From an uncultured Ruminococcus sp. (GTDB lineage Bacteria > Bacillota > Clostridia > Oscillospirales > Acutalibacteraceae): 10,966 nt of DNA. The stretch lies in assembly GCA_902773045.1 (NCBI GenBank), contig CACYDE010000324.1, positions 1 to 10,966 on the forward strand, given 5' to 3'. The translations under genes and the position numbers were made by a program. The notes beneath the pieces were generated by a model. That model made no database searches. It was not told where the DNA came from and worked only from the letters and a program-made list of their open reading frames with translations. Shown here piece by piece: positions 1-6,908 of this stretch (positions are counted from its first letter, which is position 1; every line of letters starts with the position of its first letter).

Positions 1-239
1 CTTTGGTCGCTGACGCAGCAAATCGGCGTAGAAAATAAACTGCCCTCAGCGAAATCAGACTAACTGAGATAAGCGAAAAAATAATAATAAATTATCAACA
101 AATACAACTTTCCCGATCCAAGAACAAAGGAAAGAGCATAGCGAATTGCCGGTCAAAGAAAAAAGAAGCTGAATTTTTAATAGCACAACGAGTTAAGTTG
201 CTAACCAATATAAATACAATTAAGAAAAGGTGATTAAAG
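1..239. other. Left-edge region, no assignable gene
   Basis: Two frames are open from the left edge for a short distance: frame 1 ends at TAA 61-63 and frame 3 at TAA 36-38. Either could be the last residues of a gene truncated by the window, but neither tail is recognisable. The rest is AT-rich and has no clear terminator hairpin. A TATAAAT stretch at 209-215 could be a -10 box for the next gene, but no good -35 lies 16-18 nt upstream, so no promoter is called. AAAGGTG at 226-232 is the SD of the next gene, 7 nt before its ATG. Confidence 0.35.
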
Positions 240-1520
240 ATGGCTTTGGTGAAAGGTTTCAGAGGACTTAGATTTAACTGTGAAAAATCGGGAGATATAT
301 CGGAGGTGGTATGTCCCCCTTACGATATAATCAGTGATGAACAGCGTAAGAGCTATATCGAAAAAAATCAATATAACATAATACGTCTTGAACTTCCGAA
401 GGGAGACGATCCCTACAAAAACGCAAAGACTGTTCTTGACGATTGGCTTGAAAACGGAGTTCTCGAGAGAGATGAAAAGGACAGCATTTATATCTATGAA
501 GAAGAATTTTCCGCTTACGGAAAGACTTATAAGGTCAAAGGCTGTATCGTCAGGGTAAGGATAGAGGAGTTTGAAAAGGGAATCATTTTACCTCATGAAT
601 TTACTCTTTCGAAGGCAAAAGAGGACCGATTCAATCTCATGAAGGCTACAAACTGTAATTTCAGTCAGATATATGCATTGTATTCCGATGAGGAAAGAAA
701 AACTATCGGAAAGCTCGATGAGCTTTCCTCACGCAAACCCGACGCAGAGCTTACCGATGGTGACGGAGTGACCCACAGAATGTGGATAATTTCGGATGAA
801 GCCGATGTTGAAAATATCTGTTCGGATTTTGACGACAGAAAGCTTTTTATCGCAGACGGTCATCACAGATATGAAACTGCTTTGAATTACAGGAACTACT
901 GCAGGGAGAACGGATCGAGCAAAGAGGGTGACGCAGTGGATTATCAGATGATGATGCTTGTGAACATGGAACACCCGGGTCTTGTTGTTTTTCCGACTCA
1001 CAGGATCGTTCGTGATCTCGAAAGCTTTGACAGAGAAAAGGTCATTGATTCCTGCAAAGAATATTTCGATGTGGAAGAATATCAAAGCACGGCAAACATA
1101 GAAGAGGTTCTCGGAAAGCTTTACAAGGAGAATAAAAAAGCTTTCGGAATGTACTGCGGCGGCGAAAGCTGGACGCTTCTTGTTCTGAGATCCATGGAGG
1201 CTATGGAGAAGCTTCTTCCGAACGTGAGCGCCGCTTCGCAGGGGCTTGATGTTTCAGTTCTTCACACCCTGATCCTCGAAAAACTTATGGGGATCGACGC
1301 CGAGAACATGGCGAAACAGATCAATCTGACTTATGAAAAGCAGATCGAAAATGCGTTGGCGGCAGTCAACAGAGGAGAGGCGAACTGTGCGTTCATTCTG
1401 AATCCTACGAAGATCAGCGAGATCTGCGACGTATCCTCGGCAGGCGAAAAAATGCCTCAGAAATCAACTTATTTTTATCCCAAGCTTATCACAGGTCTGG
1501 TGATGAACAAGCTTGATTAA
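240..1520 (+). CDS. DUF1015 family protein, predicted cytoplasmic
   Basis: This 426-residue protein is full length for the DUF1015 family (usually about 400-430). Family signatures visible are CPPYD near residues 25-29, LPHEFTLSKAKEDR at 117-130, and the hallmark ADGHHRYETAL at 205-215, whose Asp/His/His/Arg cluster looks like an active or metal site. There is no signal peptide or membrane segment, so it is probably a soluble enzyme. The reaction is not established. From memory, DUF1015 genes in Clostridia often sit beside serA/serC of serine biosynthesis; no such neighbour is visible here, so this is only a hint. The ATG is supported by AAAGGTG 7 nt upstream. The gene seems to be transcribed alone, with a terminator about 110 nt downstream. 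Family assignment is confident, function is not. Confidence 0.9.
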   Translation: MALVKGFRGLRFNCEKSGDISEVVCPPYDIISDEQRKSYIEKNQYNIIRLELPKGDDPYKNAKTVLDDWLENGVLERDEKDSIYIYEEEFSAYGKTYKVKGCIVRVRIEEFEKGIILPHEFTLSKAKEDRFNLMKATNCNFSQIYALYSDEERKTIGKLDELSSRKPDAELTDGDGVTHRMWIISDEADVENICSDFDDRKLFIADGHHRYETALNYRNYCRENGSSKEGDAVDYQMMMLVNMEHPGLVVFPTHRIVRDLESFDREKVIDSCKEYFDVEEYQSTANIEEVLGKLYKENKKAFGMYCGGESWTLLVLRSMEAMEKLLPNVSAASQGLDVSVLHTLILEKLMGIDAENMAKQINLTYEKQIENALAAVNRGEANCAFILNPTKISEICDVSSAGEKMPQKSTYFYPKLITGLVMNKLD

Positions 1521-1631
1521 GATGATTTAATTGCAGCTTTATCATTGTCCGCAACTTAAGAAGGTATTGGAAGATATTGTTTGAAAAAGCAGTATAAGCT
1601 GTGGATAATGGTTTTATTATGAATATCGAAG

Positions 1632-1679
1632 AGAACCGCGGCTTCACGATTTTCGATGATCGTTGCCTGCGGTTCTTTT
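1632..1679 (+). terminator. Intrinsic terminator after the DUF1015 gene
   Basis: AGAACCGCGG (1632-1641) pairs with CCTGCGGTTCT (1666-1676) with one bulged base. Inside it ACGAT (1646-1650) pairs with ATCGT (1659-1663). The 3' arm runs straight into TTT (1677-1679), giving a T-run of four. This is a good Rho-independent terminator for the gene ending at 1520, although the T-tract is short. Confidence 0.75.
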
Positions 1680-1684
1680 CACGT

Positions 1685-1720
1685 TAATAATAAGATTTAT
1701 TTAAAATATAAATATTATTA
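1685..1720. repeat. A/T-only inverted repeat
   Basis: TAATAAT (1685-1691) pairs with ATTATTA (1714-1720), and ATTTAT (1695-1700) with ATAAAT (1708-1713). This leaves a 3-nt bulge and a 7-nt loop. It lies between a terminator and the next promoter. It could be a flexible or UP-element-like region or chance symmetry in very AT-rich DNA. Confidence 0.4.
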
Positions 1721-1746
1721 TCGAGAAGATTAGTATAAAATGATTA

Positions 1747-1774
1747 TTGCCTTTTCGGGATTTTGTGGTAAAAT
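1747..1774 (+). promoter_or_regulatory. Sigma-A promoter with extended -10 for the membrane protein gene
   Basis: A -35 TTGCCT (1747-1752) is followed by a 16-nt spacer and a -10 TAAAAT (1769-1774). TGG directly precedes the -10, forming an extended -10 element. Transcription would start near 1781, giving a leader of about 34 nt that contains the SD AAGGTGG (1802-1808). Confidence 0.7.
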
Positions 1775-1814
1775 AAAATGTGGCTTTGTAAATTAATATT
1801 TAAGGTGGTATTTT

Positions 1815-3854
1815 ATGGGAAAAAAGGAGAAGAATAAATATTCGCAATACATCATAATTGTGATTGTATGTTTTATTGCGGAACTCATTATTTCTAATTT
1901 TATGTCTCTCTCGGTGATATTCGGAAATGTTGAAAAAAAGGAAATGGATATTGCAAGCGACCTTAAGGTTTCCGGAGAGAAAATAAAGTACAAGGATTCC
2001 GACGGAGTTTATCAGGAGGAAAATTACTTATCTTTTAAAAACGTTAACACTAAGATCAAAAGCGTTTGCATAACTCTTACGGACGAATATTATGAATATG
2101 TAGACGTTGATGTTTCTTTTTCGGACGATAATTTTGCCTATGAAGACGCATTCGGTTATAATAAGCTTTCGACGAGAATGTTCACGGGAACTTCGGAGAA
2201 GAACTTTTTCAGCGTAAATTCCTTTGGAGATGTCAAGGAATTGAGGATCGAGTTCGGAGAATCAACAGGAGACATAGAAATTGACAGCATTACTGTCAAC
2301 GATACTCCGGATTTCAGATTCAGTCTTTTCCGTTATTTGTTTATGGCGGCTGCCTGCGTGATCGTTCTTAACGGATATTGGCAGATAAAATTCGGAAAGA
2401 AGAATGAGCTTATTTTGAAATTTGCCGCAGGCGTGATGTGTATTGCAGTGGTTACGGTAGGCTTAATGATTACCGATACTTCCGATTACACTTTCCTTGA
2501 CGATTATCCGTCACAAAATATCACAGACGAAGATCAGTACAGACAGCTTTTTGAGGCATTCAAGAAAGGTCAGCTGAATCTTGAAATCGACTACGATGTT
2601 GAAAAGCTTGATTCGCTCGAAAATCCCTATGACCGAAGTGAAAGAAACAAGGAAGATCTTCACGGCGCTCTTTGGGATCGCGCTTATTACAACGGGAAGT
2701 TTTACTCATATTTCGGAGTTGCTCCGATCATTACCGTGTATTACCCGATAAATCTGCTGACAGGAAAAGTTCCGACTACCATTATGGTTTCGACGGTTCT
2801 GTGTCTTTATGCGGTGATATTTATTTCTCTTCTTTATATCGAAGTGATAAAACGCTTCTGCAAAGACGTGCCGCTTGTCCTTGCCGTATTGGGCGAGGCT
2901 GCGATACTGTTCGGTTCCCTGATTTTTGCGGAGGCTCTTGAATTCCAGTTCTACTATCTTGCTGTAGTTTCGGGAATAGGGTGTGTTGCGGCGTTCCTTT
3001 ACTTTATTCTCAAGGCATATTTTGAAACCGAGGATCACAGAAAAAGGCTGATATATCTTGTTCTTACGGGAATATCTCTTGTTCTTGTCGTGGCTTCAAG
3101 ACCTACGCTGCTTCTCTATTGTTTCTCTGCGATAGTTCCCGCACTGTTTATTTTCACCAACAAAAAGGAAGAAATGAAGAACAAGATCCAATATCTTTGT
3201 TCCGTGGGGATCCCGGTCGTTATAGGCGCTGTCCTTATAATGGTGTATAACTATAAGCGTTTTGACAGTCCGTTTGAGTTCGGTTTTAACTATCAGCTTA
3301 CGGTAAGTATGGCAAAGGCAAACACAATAACGTTGGCAATGATCCCCGCAGCTTTCTACCATTACTTTATCCAGCAGCCGGGAATCAGATCGACATATCC
3401 CTATTTTGAGATAAAGAGTTTGTCGCTTTCAAGTTATTCAAGATATAATTATAACGGAAGAGCGATGGGTATTCTTAATTATCCGATAACGTGGGGCGCG
3501 TTCCTTCTTCCTTTCACAACCAGAAAGAAAGATAAGTTCAAAACCGCATTTTTCATGACTTTAGGCGGTCTTGCAATTGTGATGTCTTTCATTGATATGT
3601 GTAAGGCAGGCTCGCATTACAGATATACTGCCGATATATTGCTGCCGATAGCTTTGATCGGTATTATGGCGATGTTTGATCTGCTTTCGTATTTGAAAGA
3701 CATTTCAAAAAAATCATATATCACATTTTATATTTTCATTGTCCTGATACTTCTTGCAACGATATGGGTCGGATATCACATGATGTTTGCAAATGAAACG
3801 GGAAAACTCATGAAGACTTTCGCTCTCGCGGGATATAAATTAAAAAACTTATAA
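1815..3854 (+). CDS. Polytopic membrane protein, GT-C glycosyltransferase-like
   Basis: This 679-residue protein has an N-terminal membrane helix (about 11-36), an extracytoplasmic, beta-rich stretch (about 38-168), two further helices (about 169-189 and 199-219), and an acidic outer loop (about 220-297) containing FLDDYPSQN. A multi-pass body of roughly nine or ten helices follows, to about 656. Notable motifs are WDRAYYNGKFYSYFG (about 287-301), SRPTLLLY (about 428-435), YNYKRFDSPFEFGFNYQL (about 478-495) and HYRYTADILLP (about 601-611). A large first loop with acidic residues and a late RY..D..LP motif resemble lipid-phosphosugar-dependent GT-C enzymes of the GT39 type, so it may move a sugar from a polyprenyl carrier to a cell-surface acceptor. 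Substrate and acceptor cannot be told. The start is set by AAGGTGG 6 nt before the ATG. It is a single-gene unit with its own promoter. It could instead be a non-enzymatic membrane protein. Confidence 0.85.
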   Translation: MGKKEKNKYSQYIIIVIVCFIAELIISNFMSLSVIFGNVEKKEMDIASDLKVSGEKIKYKDSDGVYQEENYLSFKNVNTKIKSVCITLTDEYYEYVDVDVSFSDDNFAYEDAFGYNKLSTRMFTGTSEKNFFSVNSFGDVKELRIEFGESTGDIEIDSITVNDTPDFRFSLFRYLFMAAACVIVLNGYWQIKFGKKNELILKFAAGVMCIAVVTVGLMITDTSDYTFLDDYPSQNITDEDQYRQLFEAFKKGQLNLEIDYDVEKLDSLENPYDRSERNKEDLHGALWDRAYYNGKFYSYFGVAPIITVYYPINLLTGKVPTTIMVSTVLCLYAVIFISLLYIEVIKRFCKDVPLVLAVLGEAAILFGSLIFAEALEFQFYYLAVVSGIGCVAAFLYFILKAYFETEDHRKRLIYLVLTGISLVLVVASRPTLLLYCFSAIVPALFIFTNKKEEMKNKIQYLCSVGIPVVIGAVLIMVYNYKRFDSPFEFGFNYQLTVSMAKANTITLAMIPAAFYHYFIQQPGIRSTYPYFEIKSLSLSSYSRYNYNGRAMGILNYPITWGAFLLPFTTRKKDKFKTAFFMTLGGLAIVMSFIDMCKAGSHYRYTADILLPIALIGIMAMFDLLSYLKDISKKSYITFYIFIVLILLATIWVGYHMMFANETGKLMKTFALAGYKLKNL

Positions 3855-3870
3855 AATATACAAAATTATA

Positions 3871-3899
3871 TTGAAATACTCCTTTTAAAATGTTAAAAT
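3871..3899 (+). promoter_or_regulatory. Sigma-A promoter with extended -10 for the kinase-like gene
   Basis: TTGAAA (3871-3876), a 17-nt spacer, then TAAAAT (3894-3899), preceded by TGT to form an extended -10. The predicted start is near 3906, about 33 nt before the ATG. The left arm of the long dyad at 3878-3931 fills nearly the whole spacer and runs into the first base of the -10. Confidence 0.75.
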
Positions 3900-3931
3900 A
3901 GATGTATCTACAATAACATTTTAAAAGGAGT
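3878..3931. promoter_or_regulatory. Long perfect inverted repeat spanning promoter, start site and SD
   Basis: A 17-base arm (3878-3894, containing CTCCTTTTAAAATGTT) is exactly complementary to 3915-3931 (containing AACATTTTAAAAGGAG). The centre holds TAGAT-GT-ATCTA (3899-3910) on the same axis at 3904.5. The right arm contains the SD AAAAGGAG (3923-3930) of the gene at 3939 and is followed by a T-run (3931-3934). Three readings are possible. It may be a repressor operator on DNA. In transcripts entering from the upstream gene it may be a hairpin that hides the SD. It may also be a weak AT-rich terminator for the gene ending at 3854. A transcript from the local promoter would start near the dyad centre and lack the left arm, so it would stay translatable. 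Confidence 0.8.
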
Positions 3932-3938
3932 TTTCGGT

Positions 3939-4556
3939 ATGAGTAGTAAGTTTGTAATTGCTGTCAGCCGTCAGTACGGAAGCGGCGGTCATGAGATCGG
4001 AAGAAAGCTTGCGAAAAAGCTTGATGTGAAATTTTATGACAAAGAGCTTCTCTCGAAGATCGCGAAGGACAGCGGAATGTCAAAAAATCTCGTTGAATTT
4101 TACGACGAGATGCCGACGAAAAGCCTTCTTTTCTCGCTTGCGATGGACGCCTATCCTATGTCATTCGCCGAAGTTCCGCTTAATCAGAAGGTCTATCAGG
4201 CTCAGGTCGAAACGATCAAGAATATTGCGAATGAGGAGTCGTGCGTGATTATAGGACGCTGTGCGGACAGTATTCTCAGCGAGCATGAGAATCTCATCTC
4301 GATTTTCGTTCACTCGTCAATGGATAATAAGATCAAGCGTGTGATGGAGCGCGACGGACTGACCAAAGATAAGGCGAGAGAAAGAATAGTGAAAACCGAC
4401 AAGAAACGCGCGTCGTTCTATAATTTCTATTCTCTTGACAAAAAATGGGGAGAAGCGACCTCACATGATCTCACGGTGGACAGCGGAAAGCTGGGGATAG
4501 ATGAAACAGTTGTTTTGATCTATAATTATATCAAACTAAGAGGTCTTTTGAAGTAA
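3939..4556 (+). CDS. Cytidylate kinase-like family protein
   Basis: This 205-residue P-loop protein resembles the cytidylate-kinase-like family (Pfam Cytidylate_kin_2). It has SRQYGSGGHEIGRKLA near residues 10-25, a P-loop variant in which the usual Walker GKS/T is not kept; this is common in the family. Other signatures are FYDKELL (about 32-38), VIIGRCADSIL (about 104-114) and a basic LID-like stretch with KKRASFYNFY and KKWG (about 153-169), followed by HDLTVDSG. It is soluble, with no signal peptide. True CMP kinase (Cmk) is a different, more canonical protein, so the substrate is unknown; a nucleotide or another small phosphoacceptor is possible. The SD AAAAGGAG lies 8 nt before the ATG, inside the long inverted repeat, so expression is likely controlled at that site. 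A terminator follows immediately, making this a one-gene unit. Confidence 0.88.
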   Translation: MSSKFVIAVSRQYGSGGHEIGRKLAKKLDVKFYDKELLSKIAKDSGMSKNLVEFYDEMPTKSLLFSLAMDAYPMSFAEVPLNQKVYQAQVETIKNIANEESCVIIGRCADSILSEHENLISIFVHSSMDNKIKRVMERDGLTKDKARERIVKTDKKRASFYNFYSLDKKWGEATSHDLTVDSGKLGIDETVVLIYNYIKLRGLLK

Positions 4557-4566
4557 TATATTTTTA

Positions 4567-4604
4567 ACGGGGAAATTTATGAATGAGTTTCCCTGTGTTT
4601 TATT
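4567..4604 (+). terminator. Intrinsic terminator after the kinase-like gene
   Basis: ACGGGGAAA (4567-4575) pairs with TTTCCCTGT (4588-4596), nine pairs with one G-T wobble, around a 12-nt loop. It is followed by GTTTTATT. It begins 10 nt after the stop codon. Confidence 0.75.
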
Positions 4605-4623
4605 AAAAAAATTATTTTATATA

Positions 4624-4652
4624 TTGCGAAAAAAACAAGAAAACGTTATAAT
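4624..4652 (+). promoter_or_regulatory. Sigma-A promoter for the rnhA operon
   Basis: TTGCGA (4624-4629), a 17-nt spacer and a perfect TATAAT (4647-4652). Transcription should start near 4659. That is downstream of an in-frame ATG at 4653, which therefore cannot be the start codon on this transcript. Confidence 0.8.
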
Positions 4653-4676
4653 ATGTATAACACGGAGGAATATTAT

Positions 4677-5114
4677 ATGAAAAAGGTTGAGATTTTTACG
4701 GACGGAGCCTGCAAAGGAAATCCCGGACCGGGAGGCTGGGGCGCTGTTCTGAGATATGGAAATGCAGAAAAGGAAATAAGCGGCGGCGAAAAGTCGACTA
4801 CAAACAATCGAATGGAAATCACGGCGGTTCTTGAAGCGCTGAAGCTTCTGAAAGAACCGTGTGAAGTGGATCTTTACAGCGATTCGCAGTATGTCTGCAA
4901 TGCGATCAAGCTGGGCTGGGCGAAAAAGTGGAAATCAAACAACTGGATGAGGAACAAGAATGAACCGGCGCTCAATTCCGATTTGTGGGAAGATATCCTC
5001 AGCCTTTGCGAAAAGCATCGTGTGAATGTGAACTGGGTCAAAGGACATGCCGGTCATCCGGAAAATGAACGCTGTGATCGGCTTGCCGTAGCGGCTGCTG
5101 AAAAATATAAATGA
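4677..5114 (+). CDS. rnhA: Ribonuclease HI
   Basis: This 145-residue enzyme cleaves the RNA strand of RNA-DNA hybrids in the cytoplasm, serving replication primer and R-loop removal. All catalytic residues are present: D9 in FTDGACKGNPGPGG, E47 in NNRMEI, D69 in YSDSQYV, H124 in VKGHAGH and D134 in ERCDRLA. The basic tryptophan-rich handle (GWAKKWKSNNWMRN, 80-93) is also present, as in E. coli-type RNase HI. ATG 4677 is chosen because GGAGG (4664-4668) lies 8 nt upstream and the protein then starts MKKVEIFTDG, as in homologues. The in-frame ATG at 4653 has no SD and lies ahead of the predicted transcript start. It is the first gene of an operon: the next ORF starts 1 nt after the TGA. Confidence 0.96.
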   Translation: MKKVEIFTDGACKGNPGPGGWGAVLRYGNAEKEISGGEKSTTNNRMEITAVLEALKLLKEPCEVDLYSDSQYVCNAIKLGWAKKWKSNNWMRNKNEPALNSDLWEDILSLCEKHRVNVNWVKGHAGHPENERCDRLAVAAAEKYK

Positions 5115-5115
5115 T

Positions 5116-6495
5116 ATGAAAAAGTATGTTTCTTGTGTATTGATCCTGATTTGTGGTTGTCTTGCGATGTTTGTGCCGTTAAAAATATTTATAGCAAAAG
5201 CCGATGTTGTGGTTCGGGACTGTGGTGCGGTCTGCTTTGTTGGCGCAGATAACGACGGGAATTTTTACGTTCTCAGCCGCAATGAAAGTATATACAAGAT
5301 AACATCTATTGATAAAAATTTTAACATCTACGAAAAAGAACTTGATATTGACGAAAAAATCGTAAGCTTCGCATATACCGACGGGAAGTTTTATTTCTTT
5401 GGAAACGGAGCGGAATATTCAAATGAAAGAGTTTTGCAGTTTGTTAACATAGTTGAATACGACTGCCGCGAAAGAGTTATTTCGCGAAAAGTGATAAATT
5501 ACGCTCAGGTGAACGAAATAGGAACGTCTGCGGTCGATCGTGACGGAAATTACTACTTAAAATATGAGAAAGCGATAAATGTCTATTCTCCGAGCTGTCA
5601 GTTTATCAGAAGCTTTGATTATGGTTCATATCCTCCTAATCTTATTTCAAACGATGACGGAAGTTTGATCTTTTGTGCGGAAAATGAGGGGCTGAAAGTT
5701 TTCGAAGGCGGAAACAGTCACTCTTTTGATGTTTATACGGATATAATATATATGAATGGCGGAGGATATTTCTCCACGGGAGATAATATTATCTACAAAT
5801 ATGAAAGCGGAACTGTCACCGAATGCTGCGGCGGCTTTGAGAAGTCATGGGGAAATGCGGTGGTGAAAGACTGGTTTATCGGTTTAAAAGACGGCTTTTT
5901 GACGGCGGTTCAAAACGGAGAAGAGGTCAGGCTTTCGGAAGTCGGGGGTGAAGTCTGGCTTTGCGGCTCGAACGGAGTCTGCGGCTGTTTCATCATGAGA
6001 GATAATGAGATTTTTGCGGAGTTTTTCCATGAGGAGGATATAGAAAGTCATCGTCAGCTGAGCGATTCCGACGTTTCGGACAATCCGCAGGATACAAGCT
6101 ATATTTTTGACAGTGAAAGCGGTATCGTCAGTGGAATTGAACCGACAACGACTGTCGCGGCAATGAGGAAAAATATTGAATCGGGCGGAGAGACCGTCAC
6201 TTTTTTCGACAGCCACGGAAACATAAAAACGAGCGGCACGATAGGAACCGGCGGAAAGATCATGATAGGAGAAGCGGTTTTTGATATTGTGATCTTTGGG
6301 GAGCTGAGCGGCGAGGGAAACGTCAACGGAAACGACAAAAAGATCCTTTCCGCATATATTCTCGGAAAGAATGATCTGAACGGCGTATATCTCACGGCGG
6401 CGGACGTAACGGGTGACGGAGAAGTCGATTTGAGAGATTATGCGGCGTTGGATGATTATATGAAAGGAAAGTATAATATACCCCAAACTCGCTAA
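5116..6495 (+). CDS. Secreted propeller-like protein with C-terminal dockerin-like module
   Basis: This 459-residue protein begins with a hydrophobic export segment (about 5-26) and a possible signal-peptidase site after AKA (27-29). Residues about 35-305 contain repeated beta-strand units such as DNDGNFYVL, TDGKFYFFG, DRDGNYYLKY and NDDGSLIF, which suggests a beta-propeller or sensor-like fold. Residues about 330-393 (SGIEPTTTV, IGTGGKI, FDIVIFGE) resemble the small module that often precedes dockerins in Clostridia. The end carries two dockerin-type calcium loops: E396-D407, degenerate with E/S/E at positions 1, 3 and 5, and D430-D441, canonical DVTGDGEVDLRD. It may dock onto a cohesin at the surface or simply be a calcium-stabilised tail. 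There is no own SD. The start lies 1 nt after the rnhA stop, implying translational coupling. No catalytic domain was recognised. Confidence 0.85.
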   Translation: MKKYVSCVLILICGCLAMFVPLKIFIAKADVVVRDCGAVCFVGADNDGNFYVLSRNESIYKITSIDKNFNIYEKELDIDEKIVSFAYTDGKFYFFGNGAEYSNERVLQFVNIVEYDCRERVISRKVINYAQVNEIGTSAVDRDGNYYLKYEKAINVYSPSCQFIRSFDYGSYPPNLISNDDGSLIFCAENEGLKVFEGGNSHSFDVYTDIIYMNGGGYFSTGDNIIYKYESGTVTECCGGFEKSWGNAVVKDWFIGLKDGFLTAVQNGEEVRLSEVGGEVWLCGSNGVCGCFIMRDNEIFAEFFHEEDIESHRQLSDSDVSDNPQDTSYIFDSESGIVSGIEPTTTVAAMRKNIESGGETVTFFDSHGNIKTSGTIGTGGKIMIGEAVFDIVIFGELSGEGNVNGNDKKILSAYILGKNDLNGVYLTAADVTGDGEVDLRDYAALDDYMKGKYNIPQTR

Positions 6496-6536
6496 GTTTG
6501 ATGAAAAAATATTACAAATCTGTAAATGTTAGAGAT

Positions 6537-6580
6537 AAAGAGTCGTTTTTTAAAGAAAAAAAGGCTCTTTTTTCTTTTTT
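6537..6580 (+). terminator. Strong intrinsic terminator of the rnhA operon
   Basis: AAAGAGTC (6537-6544) pairs with GGCTCTTT (6563-6570). After one mismatch TTTTTT (6546-6551) pairs with the A-run (6556-6561), leaving an AAAG loop. A long T-rich tail follows (6571-6580, TTTCTTTTTT). It lies 41 nt after the stop of the dockerin gene. Confidence 0.85.
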
Positions 6581-6873
6581 AAAAGTGCATTTCAAATCAT
6601 AAACAAGTCGAGGAATTTAATGCATATCTTTTAATTTTTATGATAAGATCAGGGGTTGACCGATCAAATCAAAACTAAGACGGGAGCGGATCAAGGAAAT
6701 TTATTGATTGTTAATGACACGTTCATTTTTCGTTAAATATCAACTACTGTTTCGGGTTTTTGAAAAGATTTTTTGGTAAATTTTCACTTAAAAATAATGA
6801 ACAAATATAAAAGTAAGTATTTGTTAAATTTAAACAAAACAGTGCGAATCATAAGATTATTTCTTTAAAAGCA
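6581..6873. other. AT-rich intergenic region without a gene
   Basis: No credible gene was found on either strand. Short starts with purine-rich upstream sequence (for example ATG 6620, followed by only three sense codons) end at once. The stretch holds AT-rich dyads described separately. A G-rich island around 6650-6700 (GATCAGGGG, GACGGGAGCGGATC) stands out by composition, but I could not fold it into a known RNA class. Confidence 0.5.
6800..6839. repeat. TTTGTT/AACAAA dyads upstream of the adhesin promoter
   Basis: AACAAATA (6800-6807) and TATTTGTT (6818-6825) form a perfect 8-bp inverted repeat with a 10-nt gap. The same TTTGTT (6820-6825) is also the left half of an imperfect palindrome ending in AACAAA (6833-6838). 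The same hexamer pair recurs as a gapless palindrome at 6945-6956. Possible operator sites for a regulator of the adhesin gene, or chance in AT-rich DNA. Confidence 0.4.
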
Positions 6874-6902
6874 TTGAAAATTTTTTGTAGATGATATATA
6901 AT
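6874..6902 (+). promoter_or_regulatory. Consensus sigma-A promoter of the adhesin gene
   Basis: TTGAAA (6874-6879), a 17-nt spacer and a perfect TATAAT (6897-6902). The predicted start is near 6909, giving an untranslated leader of about 113 nt if translation begins at ATG 7022. Confidence 0.82.
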
Positions 6903-6908
6903 GATAAC

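Noticed and set aside
1..63. C-terminal tail of an upstream gene
   Set aside because: Two frames are open from the edge and neither tail is recognisable, so no CDS is called.
3939..4556. True CMP kinase (cmk)
   Set aside because: The P-loop lacks the canonical GKS/T, and the FYDKELL and KKWG motifs point to the cytidylate-kinase-like family instead.
5116..5166. Lipoprotein signal (Cys15) in the dockerin protein
   Set aside because: The residues before Cys15 (I-C-G) do not fit a lipobox, and the hydrophobic segment continues for about ten residues to an AKA cleavage-like site.
5884..6486. 200-residue open frame on the minus strand
   Set aside because: It lies wholly inside the well-supported dockerin gene, has no SD or promoter context, and its translation shows no recognisable domain. 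It is a shadow of the coding strand.
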